NCBI RefSeq assembly: GCF_040115645.1
Contig: NW_027096041.1
Span: forward strand, 1-64,000
Origin: Euwallacea fornicatus
Taxonomy: Eukaryota > Arthropoda > Insecta > Coleoptera > Curculionidae
DNA length: 64,000 bases
Direction: 5' to 3'
The translations under genes were made by a program, and so were the position numbers. Under the pieces are notes generated by a model, which saw only the letters and a list, made by a program, of their open reading frames with translations, did not search any database and was not told the origin of the DNA. Within the stretch, counting starts at the first letter, position 1, and every line of letters begins with the position of its first letter. Positions 1-12,462 of this stretch are shown piece after piece.

Positions 1-49
1 TGACACTTTGTTTAAGGAATTTGGTCCTCATATGCCGAAGTTATCGAGC

Positions 50-62
50 TTCAAAGTTTGAA
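50..62. repeat. Dyad 1, TTCAAA(N)TTTGAA, once per monomer (first copy)
   Basis: Six-base inverted arms with a centre of zero or one base. Centre G occurs in most 176-bp monomers, none in 175-bp monomers (as at 226-237), T in for example 19308-19483 and 55460-55635, and A in 33174-33349 and 41769-41944. The exception is subtype r (cttaaaag), which alters one arm base. Any function in folding or protein binding is inferred. Confidence 0.9.
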
Positions 63-66
63 AAGT

Positions 67-81
67 CACACAAGTTGTGTG
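67..81. repeat. Dyad 2, CACACAA(N)TTGTGTG, once per monomer (first copy)
   Basis: Seven-base inverted arms around one centre base, four bases downstream of dyad 1. The centre is G in most monomers, A in subtype n and T in subtype f (CACACAATTTGTGTG), with the arms intact each time. Subtypes k (CACAAAAGATG), s (CACTCAAG), j (GTTCTGTG) and the GTTTTGTG form at 41769 and 42471 weaken the pairing; subtype u (CACACAAGATGTGTG) keeps six-base arms. Together with dyad 1 it could extrude short hairpins, which is inferred. Confidence 0.88.
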
Positions 82-128
82 TTTGAGCACATAAAGTACT
101 ATTTTTCTCTGAAGTTCAACAAGATGCA

Positions 129-136
129 ATCATGAT
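129..136. repeat. ATCATGAT palindrome, present only in some subtypes
   Basis: An eight-base perfect palindrome in the 3' third of many monomers. Subtype w changes it to ATCATGTT and subtype k to ATTCTGAT, so this site is one of the main subtype markers. Unlike the two dyads it is not protected in symmetry. Confidence 0.7.
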
Positions 137-176
137 GTGTTGTAACATCTTCAAAATCTCGTCGATCTGATTAATT

Positions 177-351
177 TGACACTTTGTTTAAGGAATTTGG
201 TCCTCATTTGCCGAAGTTATCGAGCTTCAAATTTGAAAAGTCACACAAGTTGTGTGTTTGAGCACATAAAGTACTATTTTTCTTGGAAGTTCAACAAGAT
301 GCAATCATGATGTGTTGTGACATCTTCAAAATCTCGTCGATCTGATTATAT
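177..351 (+). repeat. Reference 175-bp monomer (subtype b)
   Basis: The commonest 175-bp form. It differs in length from the 176-bp form only by loss of the base at the centre of the first dyad, giving the perfect palindrome TTCAAATTTGAA (226-237). It also has CATTTG, TTGG after the T-run, CATGATG, TTGTGAC and ends in ATTATA. In the left part of the window this form usually alternates with 176-bp monomers, which makes a 351-bp dimer period. Confidence 0.95.
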
Positions 352-527
352 TGACACTTTGTTTAAGGAATTTGGTCCTCATATGCCGAAGTTATCGAGC
401 TTCAAAGTTTGAAAAGTCACACAAGTTGTGTGTTTGAGCACATAAAGTACTATTTTTCTCTGAAGTTCAACAAGATGCAATCATGATGTGTTGTGACATC
501 TTCAAAATCTCGTCGATCTGATTATAT

Positions 528-1229
528 TGACACTTTGTTTAAGGAATTTGGTCCTCATATGCCGAAGTTATCGAGCTTCAAAGTTTGAAAAGTCACAAAA
601 GATGTGTGTTTGAGCACATAAAGTACTATTTTTCTCGGAAGTTCAACAAGATGCAATTCTGATGTGTTGTAACATCTTCAAAATCTCGTCGATCTGATTA
701 ATTTGACACTTTGTTTAAGGAATTTGGTCCTCATTTGCCGAAGTTATCGAGCTTCAAATTTGAAAAGTCACACAAGTTGTGTGTTTGAGCACATAAAGTA
801 CTATTTTTCTTGGAAGTTCAACAAGATGCAATCATGATGTGTTGTGACATCTTCAAAATCTCGTCGATCTGATTATATTGACACTTTGTTTAAGGAATTT
901 GGTCCTCATATGCCGAAGTTATCGAGCTTCAAAGTTTGAAAAGTCACAAAAGATGTGTGTTTGAGCACATAAAGTACTATTTTTCTCGGAAGTTCAACAA
1001 GATGCAATTCTGATGTGTTGTAACATCTTCAAAATCTCGTCGATCTGATTAATTTGACACTTTGTTTAAGGAATTTGGTCCTCATTTGCCGAAGTTATCG
1101 AGCTTCAAATTTGAAAAGTCACACAAGTTGTGTGTTTGAGCACATAAAGTACTATTTTTCTTGGAAGTTCAACAAGATGCAATCATGATGTGTTGTGACA
1201 TCTTCAAAATCTCGTCGATCTGATTATAT
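528..1229 (+). repeat. Two tandem k-b dimers, 351 bp each
   Basis: Monomers 528-703 and 879-1054 are subtype k; 704-878 and 1055-1229 are subtype b. The two 351-bp dimers agree at every diagnostic site I checked, so this is a local dimer duplication just left of the k-b-w-n tetramers. Confidence 0.85.
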
Positions 1230-2282
1230 TGACACTTTGTTTAAGGAATTTGGTCCTCATTTGCCGAAGTTATCGAGCTTCAAAGTTTGAAAAGTCACAC
1301 AAGTTGTGTGTTTGAGCACATAAAGTACTATTTTTCTTGGAAGTTCAACAAGATGCAATCATGTTGTGTTGTAACATCTTCAAAATCTCGTCGATCTGAT
1401 TAATTTGACACTTTGTTTAAGGAATTTGGTCCTCATTTGCCGAAGTTATCGAGCTTCAAATTTGAAAAGTCACACAAATTGTGTGTTTGAGCACATAAAG
1501 TACTATTTTTCTTGGAAGTTCAACAAGATGCAATCATGATGTGTTGTGACATCTTCAAAATCTCGTCGATCTGATTATATTGACACTTTGTTTAAGGAAT
1601 TTGGTCCTCATATGCCGAAGTTATCGAGCTTCAAAGTTTGAAAAGTCACAAAAGATGTGTGTTTGAGCACATAAAGTACTATTTTTCTCGGAAGTTCAAC
1701 AAGATGCAATTCTGATGTGTTGTAACATCTTCAAAATCTCGTCGATCTGATTAATTTGACACTTTGTTTAAGGAATTTGGTCCTCATTTGCCGAAGTTAT
1801 CGAGCTTCAAATTTGAAAAGTCACACAAGTTGTGTGTTTGAGCACATAAAGTACTATTTTTCTTGGAAGTTCAACAAGATGCAATCATGATGTGTTGTGA
1901 CATCTTCAAAATCTCGTCGATCTGATTATATTGACACTTTGTTTAAGGAATTTGGTCCTCATTTGCCGAAGTTATCGAGCTTCAAAGTTTGAAAAGTCAC
2001 ACAAGTTGTGTGTTTGAGCACATAAAGTACTATTTTTCTTGGAAGTTCAACAAGATGCAATCATGTTGTGTTGTAACATCTTCAAAATCTCGTCGATCTG
2101 ATTAATTTGACACTTTGTTTAAGGAATTTGGTCCTCATTTGCCGAAGTTATCGAGCTTCAAATTTGAAAAGTCACACAAATTGTGTGTTTGAGCACATAA
2201 AGTACTATTTTTCTTGGAAGTTCAACAAGATGCAATCATGATGTGTTGTGACATCTTCAAAATCTCGTCGATCTGATTATAT
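879..2282 (+). repeat. Two tandem k-b-w-n tetramers, 702 bp each
   Basis: Copies run 879-1580 and 1581-2282, each 176+175+176+175 bp in the order k, b, w, n. The same tetramer recurs inside the 4739-bp HOR to the right, so it appears to be the basic building block of the left part of the window. Confidence 0.85.
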
Positions 2283-5200
2283 TGACACTTTGTTTAAGGA
2301 ATTTGGTCCTCATTTGCCGAAGTTATCGAGCTTCAAAGTTTGAAAAGTCACACAAGTTGTGTGTTTGAGCACATAAAGTACTATTTTTCTTGGAAGTTCA
2401 ACAAGATGCAATCATGTTGTGTTGTAACATCTTCAAAATCTCGTCGATCTGATTAATTTGACACTTTGTTTAAGGAATTTGGTCCTCATTTGCCGAAGTT
2501 ATCGAGCTTCAAATTTGAAAAGTCACACAAATTGTGTGTTTGAGCACATAAAGTACTATTTTTCTTGGAAGTTCAACAAGATGCAATCATGATGTGTTGT
2601 GACATCTTCAAAATCTCGTCGATCTGATTATATTGACACTTTGTTTAAGGAATTTGGTCCTCATATGCCGAAGTTATCGAGCTTCAAAGTTTGAAAAGTC
2701 ACAAAAGATGTGTGTTTGAGCACATAAAGTACTATTTTTCTCGGAAGTTCAACAAGATGCAATTCTGATGTGTTGTAACATCTTCAAAATCTCGTCGATC
2801 TGATTAATTTGACACTTTGTTTAAGGAATTTGGTCCTCATTTGCCGAAGTTATCGAGCTTCAAATTTGAAAAGTCACACAAGTTGTGTGTTTGAGCACAT
2901 AAAGTACTATTTTTCTTGGAAGTTCAACAAGATGCAATCATGATGTGTTGTGACATCTTCAAAATCTCGTCGATCTGATTATATTGACACTTTGTTTAAG
3001 GAATTTGGTCCTCATTTGCCGAAGTTATCGAGCTTCAAAGTTTGAAAAGTCACACAAGTTGTGTGTTTGAGCACATAAAGTACTATTTTTCTTGGAAGTT
3101 CAACAAGATGCAATCATGTTGTGTTGTAACATCTTCAAAATCTCGTCGATCTGATTAATTTGACACTTTGTTTAAGGAATTTGGTCCTCATTTGCCGAAG
3201 TTATCGAGCTTCAAATTTGAAAAGTCACACAAATTGTGTGTTTGAGCACATAAAGTACTATTTTTCTTGGAAGTTCAACAAGATGCAATCATGATGTGTT
3301 GTGACATCTTCAAAATCTCGTCGATCTGATTATATTGACACTTTGTTTAAGGAATTTGGTCCTCATATGCCGAAGTTATCGAGCTTCAAAGTTTGAAAAG
3401 TCACAAAAGATGTGTGTTTGAGCACATAAAGTACTATTTTTCTCGGAAGTTCAACAAGATGCAATTCTGATGTGTTGTAACATCTTCAAAATCTCGTCGA
3501 TCTGATTAATTTGACACTTTGTTTAAGGAATTTGGTCCTCATTTGCCGAAGTTATCGAGCTTCAAATTTGAAAAGTCACACAAGTTGTGTGTTTGAGCAC
3601 ATAAAGTACTATTTTTCTTGGAAGTTCAACAAGATGCAATCATGATGTGTTGTGACATCTTCAAAATCTCGTCGATCTGATTATATTGACACTTTGTTTA
3701 AGGAATTTGGTCCTCATATGCCGAAGTTATCGAGCTTCAAAGTTTGAAAAGTCACACAAGTTGTGTGTTTGAGCACATAAAGTACTATTTTTCTTGGAAG
3801 TTCAACAAGATGCAATCATGTTGTGTTGTAACATCTTCAAAATCTCGTCGATCTGATTAATTTGACACTTTGTTTAAGGAATTTGGTCTTCATTTGCCGA
3901 AGTTATCGAGCTTCAAATTTGAAAAGTCACACAAGTTGTGTGTTTGAGCACATAAAGTACTATTTTTCTTGGAAGTTCAACAAGATGCAATCATGATGTG
4001 TTGTGACATCTTCAAAATCTCGTCGATCTGATTATATTGACACTTTGTTTAAGGAATTTGGTCCTCATATGCCGAAGTTATCGAGCTTCAAAGTTTGAAA
4101 AGTCACACAAGTTGTGTGTTTGAGCACATAAAGTACTATTTTTCTCTGAAGTTCAACAAGATGCAATCATGATGTGTTGTAACATCTTCAAAATCTCGTC
4201 GATCTGATTAATTTGACACTTTGTTTAAGGAATTTGGTCCTCATTTGCCGAAGTTATCGAGCTTCAAATTTGAAAAGTCACACAAGTTGTGTGTTTGAGC
4301 ACATAAAGTACTATTTTTCTTGGAAGTTCAACAAGATGCAATCATGATGTGTTGTGACATCTTCAAAATCTCGTCGATCTGATTATATTGACACTTTGTT
4401 TAAGGAATTTGGTCCTCATTTGCCGAAGTTATCGAGCTTCAAAGTTTGAAAAGTCACACAAGTTGTGTGTTTGAGCACATAAAGTACTATTTTTCTTGGA
4501 AGTTCAACAAGATGCAATCATGTTGTGTTGTAACATCTTCAAAATCTCGTCGATCTGATTAATTTGACACTTTGTTTAAGGAATTTGGTCCTCATTTGCC
4601 GAAGTTATCGAGCTTCAAATTTGAAAAGTCACACAAATTGTGTGTTTGAGCACATAAAGTACTATTTTTCTTGGAAGTTCAACAAGATGCAATCATGATG
4701 TGTTGTGACATCTTCAAAATCTCGTCGATCTGATTATATTGACACTTTGTTTAAGGAATTTGGTCCTCATATGCCGAAGTTATCGAGCTTCAAAGTTTGA
4801 AAAGTCACAAAAGATGTGTGTTTGAGCACATAAAGTACTATTTTTCTTGGAAGTTCAACAAGATGCAATCATGTTGTGTTGTAACATCTTCAAAATCTCG
4901 TCGATCTGATTAATTTGACACTTTGTTTAAGGAATTTGGTCCTCATTTGCCGAAGTTATCGAGCTTCAAATTTGAAAAGTCACACAAGTTGTGTGTTTGA
5001 GCACATAAAGTACTATTTTTCTTGGAAGTTCAACAAGATGCAATCATGATGTGTTGTGACATCTTCAAAATCTCGTCGATCTGATTATATTGACACTTTG
5101 TTTAAGGAATTTGGTCCTCATATGCCGAAGTTATCGAGCTTCAAAGTTTGAAAAGTCACAAAAGATGTGTGTTTGAGCACATAAAGTACTATTTTTCTCG

Positions 5201-7021
5201 GAAGTTCAACAAGATGCAATTCTGATGTGTTGTAACATCTTCAAAATCTCGTCGATCTGATTAATTTGACACTTTGTTTAAGGAATTTGGTCCTCATTTG
5301 CCGAAGTTATCGAGCTTCAAATTTGAAAAGTCACACAAGTTGTGTGTTTGAGCACATAAAGTACTATTTTTCTTGGAAGTTCAACAAGATGCAATCATGA
5401 TGTGTTGTGACATCTTCAAAATCTCGTCGATCTGATTATATTGACACTTTGTTTAAGGAATTTGGTCCTCATTTGCCGAAGTTATCGAGCTTCAAAGTTT
5501 GAAAAGTCACACAAGTTGTGTGTTTGAGCACATAAAGTACTATTTTTCTTGGAAGTTCAACAAGATGCAATCATGTTGTGTTGTAACATCTTCAAAATCT
5601 CGTCGATCTGATTAATTTGACACTTTGTTTAAGGAATTTGGTCCTCATTTGCCGAAGTTATCGAGCTTCAAATTTGAAAAGTCACACAAATTGTGTGTTT
5701 GAGCACATAAAGTACTATTTTTCTTGGAAGTTCAACAAGATGCAATCATGATGTGTTGTGACATCTTCAAAATCTCGTCGATCTGATTATATTGACACTT
5801 TGTTTAAGGAATTTGGTCCTCATATGCCGAAGTTATCGAGCTTCAAAGTTTGAAAAGTCACAAAAGATGTGTGTTTGAGCACATAAAGTACTATTTTTCT
5901 CGGAAGTTCAACAAGATGCAATTCTGATGTGTTGTAACATCTTCAAAATCTCGTCGATCTGATTAATTTGACACTTTGTTTAAGGAATTTGGTCCTCATT
6001 TGCCGAAGTTATCGAGCTTCAAATTTGAAAAGTCACACAAGTTGTGTGTTTGAGCACATAAAGTACTATTTTTCTTGGAAGTTCAACAAGATGCAATCAT
6101 GATGTGTTGTGACATCTTCAAAATCTCGTCGATCTGATTATATTGACACTTTGTTTAAGGAATTTGGTCCTCATATGCCGAAGTTATCGAGCTTCAAAGT
6201 TTGAAAAGTCACACAAGTTGTGTGTTTGAGCACATAAAGTACTATTTTTCTTGGAAGTTCAACAAGATGCAATCATGTTGTGTTGTAACATCTTCAAAAT
6301 CTCGTCGATCTGATTAATTTGACACTTTGTTTAAGGAATTTGGTCTTCATTTGCCGAAGTTATCGAGCTTCAAATTTGAAAAGTCACACAAGTTGTGTGT
6401 TTGAGCACATAAAGTACTATTTTTCTTGGAAGTTCAACAAGATGCAATCATGATGTGTTGTGACATCTTCAAAATCTCGTCGATCTGATTATATTGACAC
6501 TTTGTTTAAGGAATTTGGTCCTCATATGCCGAAGTTATCGAGCTTCAAAGTTTGAAAAGTCACACAAGTTGTGTGTTTGAGCACATAAAGTACTATTTTT
6601 CTCTGAAGTTCAACAAGATGCAATCATGATGTGTTGTAACATCTTCAAAATCTCGTCGATCTGATTAATTTGACACTTTGTTTAAGGAATTTGGTCCTCA
6701 TTTGCCGAAGTTATCGAGCTTCAAATTTGAAAAGTCACACAAGTTGTGTGTTTGAGCACATAAAGTACTATTTTTCTTGGAAGTTCAACAAGATGCAATC
6801 ATGATGTGTTGTGACATCTTCAAAATCTCGTCGATCTGATTATATTGACACTTTGTTTAAGGAATTTGGTCCTCATTTGCCGAAGTTATCGAGCTTCAAA
6901 GTTTGAAAAGTCACACAAGTTGTGTGTTTGAGCACATAAAGTACTAATTTTCTTGGAAGTTCAACAAGATGCAATCATGTTGTGTTGTAACATCTTCAAA
7001 ATCTCGTCGATCTGATTATAT
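2283..7021 (+). repeat. 27-monomer higher-order repeat, copy A (4739 bp)
   Basis: Subtype order: wnkb wnkb wqcb wnk*b kb wnkb wqcb v. The k* monomer (4740-4915) is a hybrid with a k front (cacaaaagatg) and a w tail (TTGG, catgttg). The final v monomer (6846-7021) has TACTAATTTT and ends ATTATA. All 27 subtypes match copy B one for one at an offset of exactly 4739 bp. The unit is itself roughly a 14-mer plus a 13-mer (2457 and 2282 bp) that share most of their order. Confidence 0.9.
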
Positions 7022-10000
7022 TGACACTTTGTTTAAGGAATTTGGTCCTCATTTGCCGAAGTTATCGAGCTTCAAAGTTTGAAAAGTCACACAAGTTGTG
7101 TGTTTGAGCACATAAAGTACTATTTTTCTTGGAAGTTCAACAAGATGCAATCATGTTGTGTTGTAACATCTTCAAAATCTCGTCGATCTGATTAATTTGA
7201 CACTTTGTTTAAGGAATTTGGTCCTCATTTGCCGAAGTTATCGAGCTTCAAATTTGAAAAGTCACACAAATTGTGTGTTTGAGCACATAAAGTACTATTT
7301 TTCTTGGAAGTTCAACAAGATGCAATCATGATGTGTTGTGACATCTTCAAAATCTCGTCGATCTGATTATATTGACACTTTGTTTAAGGAATTTGGTCCT
7401 CATATGCCGAAGTTATCGAGCTTCAAAGTTTGAAAAGTCACAAAAGATGTGTGTTTGAGCACATAAAGTACTATTTTTCTCGGAAGTTCAACAAGATGCA
7501 ATTCTGATGTGTTGTAACATCTTCAAAATCTCGTCGATCTGATTAATTTGACACTTTGTTTAAGGAATTTGGTCCTCATTTGCCGAAGTTATCGAGCTTC
7601 AAATTTGAAAAGTCACACAAGTTGTGTGTTTGAGCACATAAAGTACTATTTTTCTTGGAAGTTCAACAAGATGCAATCATGATGTGTTGTGACATCTTCA
7701 AAATCTCGTCGATCTGATTATATTGACACTTTGTTTAAGGAATTTGGTCCTCATTTGCCGAAGTTATCGAGCTTCAAAGTTTGAAAAGTCACACAAGTTG
7801 TGTGTTTGAGCACATAAAGTACTATTTTTCTTGGAAGTTCAACAAGATGCAATCATGTTGTGTTGTAACATCTTCAAAATCTCGTCGATCTGATTAATTT
7901 GACACTTTGTTTAAGGAATTTGGTCCTCATTTGCCGAAGTTATCGAGCTTCAAATTTGAAAAGTCACACAAATTGTGTGTTTGAGCACATAAAGTACTAT
8001 TTTTCTTGGAAGTTCAACAAGATGCAATCATGATGTGTTGTGACATCTTCAAAATCTCGTCGATCTGATTATATTGACACTTTGTTTAAGGAATTTGGTC
8101 CTCATATGCCGAAGTTATCGAGCTTCAAAGTTTGAAAAGTCACAAAAGATGTGTGTTTGAGCACATAAAGTACTATTTTTCTCGGAAGTTCAACAAGATG
8201 CAATTCTGATGTGTTGTAACATCTTCAAAATCTCGTCGATCTGATTAATTTGACACTTTGTTTAAGGAATTTGGTCCTCATTTGCCGAAGTTATCGAGCT
8301 TCAAATTTGAAAAGTCACACAAGTTGTGTGTTTGAGCACATAAAGTACTATTTTTCTTGGAAGTTCAACAAGATGCAATCATGATGTGTTGTGACATCTT
8401 CAAAATCTCGTCGATCTGATTATATTGACACTTTGTTTAAGGAATTTGGTCCTCATATGCCGAAGTTATCGAGCTTCAAAGTTTGAAAAGTCACACAAGT
8501 TGTGTGTTTGAGCACATAAAGTACTATTTTTCTTGGAAGTTCAACAAGATGCAATCATGTTGTGTTGTAACATCTTCAAAATCTCGTCGATCTGATTAAT
8601 TTGACACTTTGTTTAAGGAATTTGGTCTTCATTTGCCGAAGTTATCGAGCTTCAAATTTGAAAAGTCACACAAGTTGTGTGTTTGAGCACATAAAGTACT
8701 ATTTTTCTTGGAAGTTCAACAAGATGCAATCATGATGTGTTGTGACATCTTCAAAATCTCGTCGATCTGATTATATTGACACTTTGTTTAAGGAATTTGG
8801 TCCTCATATGCCGAAGTTATCGAGCTTCAAAGTTTGAAAAGTCACACAAGTTGTGTGTTTGAGCACATAAAGTACTATTTTTCTCTGAAGTTCAACAAGA
8901 TGCAATCATGATGTGTTGTAACATCTTCAAAATCTCGTCGATCTGATTAATTTGACACTTTGTTTAAGGAATTTGGTCCTCATTTGCCGAAGTTATCGAG
9001 CTTCAAATTTGAAAAGTCACACAAGTTGTGTGTTTGAGCACATAAAGTACTATTTTTCTTGGAAGTTCAACAAGATGCAATCATGATGTGTTGTGACATC
9101 TTCAAAATCTCGTCGATCTGATTATATTGACACTTTGTTTAAGGAATTTGGTCCTCATTTGCCGAAGTTATCGAGCTTCAAAGTTTGAAAAGTCACACAA
9201 GTTGTGTGTTTGAGCACATAAAGTACTATTTTTCTTGGAAGTTCAACAAGATGCAATCATGTTGTGTTGTAACATCTTCAAAATCTCGTCGATCTGATTA
9301 ATTTGACACTTTGTTTAAGGAATTTGGTCCTCATTTGCCGAAGTTATCGAGCTTCAAATTTGAAAAGTCACACAAATTGTGTGTTTGAGCACATAAAGTA
9401 CTATTTTTCTTGGAAGTTCAACAAGATGCAATCATGATGTGTTGTGACATCTTCAAAATCTCGTCGATCTGATTATATTGACACTTTGTTTAAGGAATTT
9501 GGTCCTCATATGCCGAAGTTATCGAGCTTCAAAGTTTGAAAAGTCACAAAAGATGTGTGTTTGAGCACATAAAGTACTATTTTTCTTGGAAGTTCAACAA
9601 GATGCAATCATGTTGTGTTGTAACATCTTCAAAATCTCGTCGATCTGATTAATTTGACACTTTGTTTAAGGAATTTGGTCCTCATTTGCCGAAGTTATCG
9701 AGCTTCAAATTTGAAAAGTCACACAAGTTGTGTGTTTGAGCACATAAAGTACTATTTTTCTTGGAAGTTCAACAAGATGCAATCATGATGTGTTGTGACA
9801 TCTTCAAAATCTCGTCGATCTGATTATATTGACACTTTGTTTAAGGAATTTGGTCCTCATATGCCGAAGTTATCGAGCTTCAAAGTTTGAAAAGTCACAA
9901 AAGATGTGTGTTTGAGCACATAAAGTACTATTTTTCTCGGAAGTTCAACAAGATGCAATTCTGATGTGTTGTAACATCTTCAAAATCTCGTCGATCTGAT

Positions 10001-11760
10001 TAATTTGACACTTTGTTTAAGGAATTTGGTCCTCATTTGCCGAAGTTATCGAGCTTCAAATTTGAAAAGTCACACAAGTTGTGTGTTTGAGCACATAAAG
10101 TACTATTTTTCTTGGAAGTTCAACAAGATGCAATCATGATGTGTTGTGACATCTTCAAAATCTCGTCGATCTGATTATATTGACACTTTGTTTAAGGAAT
10201 TTGGTCCTCATTTGCCGAAGTTATCGAGCTTCAAAGTTTGAAAAGTCACACAAGTTGTGTGTTTGAGCACATAAAGTACTATTTTTCTTGGAAGTTCAAC
10301 AAGATGCAATCATGTTGTGTTGTAACATCTTCAAAATCTCGTCGATCTGATTAATTTGACACTTTGTTTAAGGAATTTGGTCCTCATTTGCCGAAGTTAT
10401 CGAGCTTCAAATTTGAAAAGTCACACAAATTGTGTGTTTGAGCACATAAAGTACTATTTTTCTTGGAAGTTCAACAAGATGCAATCATGATGTGTTGTGA
10501 CATCTTCAAAATCTCGTCGATCTGATTATATTGACACTTTGTTTAAGGAATTTGGTCCTCATATGCCGAAGTTATCGAGCTTCAAAGTTTGAAAAGTCAC
10601 AAAAGATGTGTGTTTGAGCACATAAAGTACTATTTTTCTCGGAAGTTCAACAAGATGCAATTCTGATGTGTTGTAACATCTTCAAAATCTCGTCGATCTG
10701 ATTAATTTGACACTTTGTTTAAGGAATTTGGTCCTCATTTGCCGAAGTTATCGAGCTTCAAATTTGAAAAGTCACACAAGTTGTGTGTTTGAGCACATAA
10801 AGTACTATTTTTCTTGGAAGTTCAACAAGATGCAATCATGATGTGTTGTGACATCTTCAAAATCTCGTCGATCTGATTATATTGACACTTTGTTTAAGGA
10901 ATTTGGTCCTCATATGCCGAAGTTATCGAGCTTCAAAGTTTGAAAAGTCACACAAGTTGTGTGTTTGAGCACATAAAGTACTATTTTTCTTGGAAGTTCA
11001 ACAAGATGCAATCATGTTGTGTTGTAACATCTTCAAAATCTCGTCGATCTGATTAATTTGACACTTTGTTTAAGGAATTTGGTCTTCATTTGCCGAAGTT
11101 ATCGAGCTTCAAATTTGAAAAGTCACACAAGTTGTGTGTTTGAGCACATAAAGTACTATTTTTCTTGGAAGTTCAACAAGATGCAATCATGATGTGTTGT
11201 GACATCTTCAAAATCTCGTCGATCTGATTATATTGACACTTTGTTTAAGGAATTTGGTCCTCATATGCCGAAGTTATCGAGCTTCAAAGTTTGAAAAGTC
11301 ACACAAGTTGTGTGTTTGAGCACATAAAGTACTATTTTTCTCTGAAGTTCAACAAGATGCAATCATGATGTGTTGTAACATCTTCAAAATCTCGTCGATC
11401 TGATTAATTTGACACTTTGTTTAAGGAATTTGGTCCTCATTTGCCGAAGTTATCGAGCTTCAAATTTGAAAAGTCACACAAGTTGTGTGTTTGAGCACAT
11501 AAAGTACTATTTTTCTTGGAAGTTCAACAAGATGCAATCATGATGTGTTGTGACATCTTCAAAATCTCGTCGATCTGATTATATTGACACTTTGTTTAAG
11601 GAATTTGGTCCTCATTTGCCGAAGTTATCGAGCTTCAAAGTTTGAAAAGTCACACAAGTTGTGTGTTTGAGCACATAAAGTACTAATTTTCTTGGAAGTT
11701 CAACAAGATGCAATCATGTTGTGTTGTAACATCTTCAAAATCTCGTCGATCTGATTATAT
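7022..11760 (+). repeat. 27-monomer higher-order repeat, copy B (4739 bp)
   Basis: Repeats copy A monomer by monomer, including the rare markers: q monomers at 8602 and 11059, the k/w hybrid at 9479 and the v monomer at 11585. I saw no diagnostic difference from copy A, which suggests a recent duplication. I compared subtype markers and not every base. Confidence 0.9.
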
Positions 11761-12462
11761 TGACACTTTGTTTAAGGAATTTGGTCCTCATTTGCCGAAG
11801 TTATCGAGCTTCAAAGTTTGAAAAGTCACACAAGTTGTGTGTTTGAGCACATAAAGTACTATTTTTCTTGGAAGTTCAACAAGATGCAATCATGTTGTGT
11901 TGTAACATCTTCAAAATCTCGTCGATCTGATTAATTTGACACTTTGTTTAAGGAATTTGGTCCTCATTTGCCGAAGTTATCGAGCTTCAAATTTGAAAAG
12001 TCACACAAATTGTGTGTTTGAGCACATAAAGTACTATTTTTCTTGGAAGTTCAACAAGATGCAATCATGATGTGTTGTGACATCTTCAAAATCTCGTCGA
12101 TCTGATTATATTGACACTTTGTTTAAGGAATTTGGTCATCATATGCCGAAGTTATCGAGCTTCAAAGTTTGAAAAGTCACAAAAGATGTGTGTTTGAGCA
12201 CATAAAGTACTATTTTTCTCGGAAGTTCAACAAGATGCAATTCTGATGTGTTGTAACATCTTCAAAATCTCGTCGATCTGATTAATTTGACACTTTGTTT
12301 AAGGAATTTGGTCCTCATTTGCCGAAGTTATCGAGCTTCAAATTTGAAAAGTCACACAAGTTGTGTGTTTGAGCACATAAAGTACTATTTTTCTTGGAAG
12401 TTCAACAAGATGCAATCATGATGTGTTGTGACATCTTCAAAATCTCGTCGATCTGATTATAT
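11761..12462 (+). repeat. Partial third copy of the 27-mer HOR
   Basis: Four monomers w, n, k, b continue the HOR at the same 4739-bp offset. The k monomer (12112-12287) carries GGTCATC in place of GGTCCTC. After 12462 the order departs: the next monomer is the CATATG version of w, where the HOR has the CATTTG version. Confidence 0.82.

Larger units (their letters stand above)
1..176 (+). repeat. Reference 176-bp monomer (subtype c)
   Basis: First complete monomer, taking TGACAC as start. Conserved landmarks in order: TTTAAGGAATTTGG, GCCGAAGTTATCGAGC, a dyad with a G centre (50-62), a second dyad (67-81), AGTACT (95-100), a T-run, GTTCAACAAGATGCAATC, and TCTTCAAAATCTCGTCGATC. Subtype-defining sites are the bases after GGTC, CATATG versus CATTTG, the first dyad centre, the bases around CACACAAGTTG, TACTATTTTT, the two bases after TTTTTCT, CAATCATGATG versus CATGTTG or CAATTCTG, TTGTAAC versus TTGTGAC, and ATTAAT versus ATTATA. 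This copy reads CATATG, CT, CATGATG, AAC, ATTAAT. The phase is my convention and not a biological start. Confidence 0.95.

Noticed and set aside
67..81. Rho-independent terminator or protein-coding operator at dyad 2
   Set aside because: The hairpin is short and AT-rich with a one-base loop, lacks an adjacent T-run, and recurs in every monomer with no gene nearby. It is a satellite feature.
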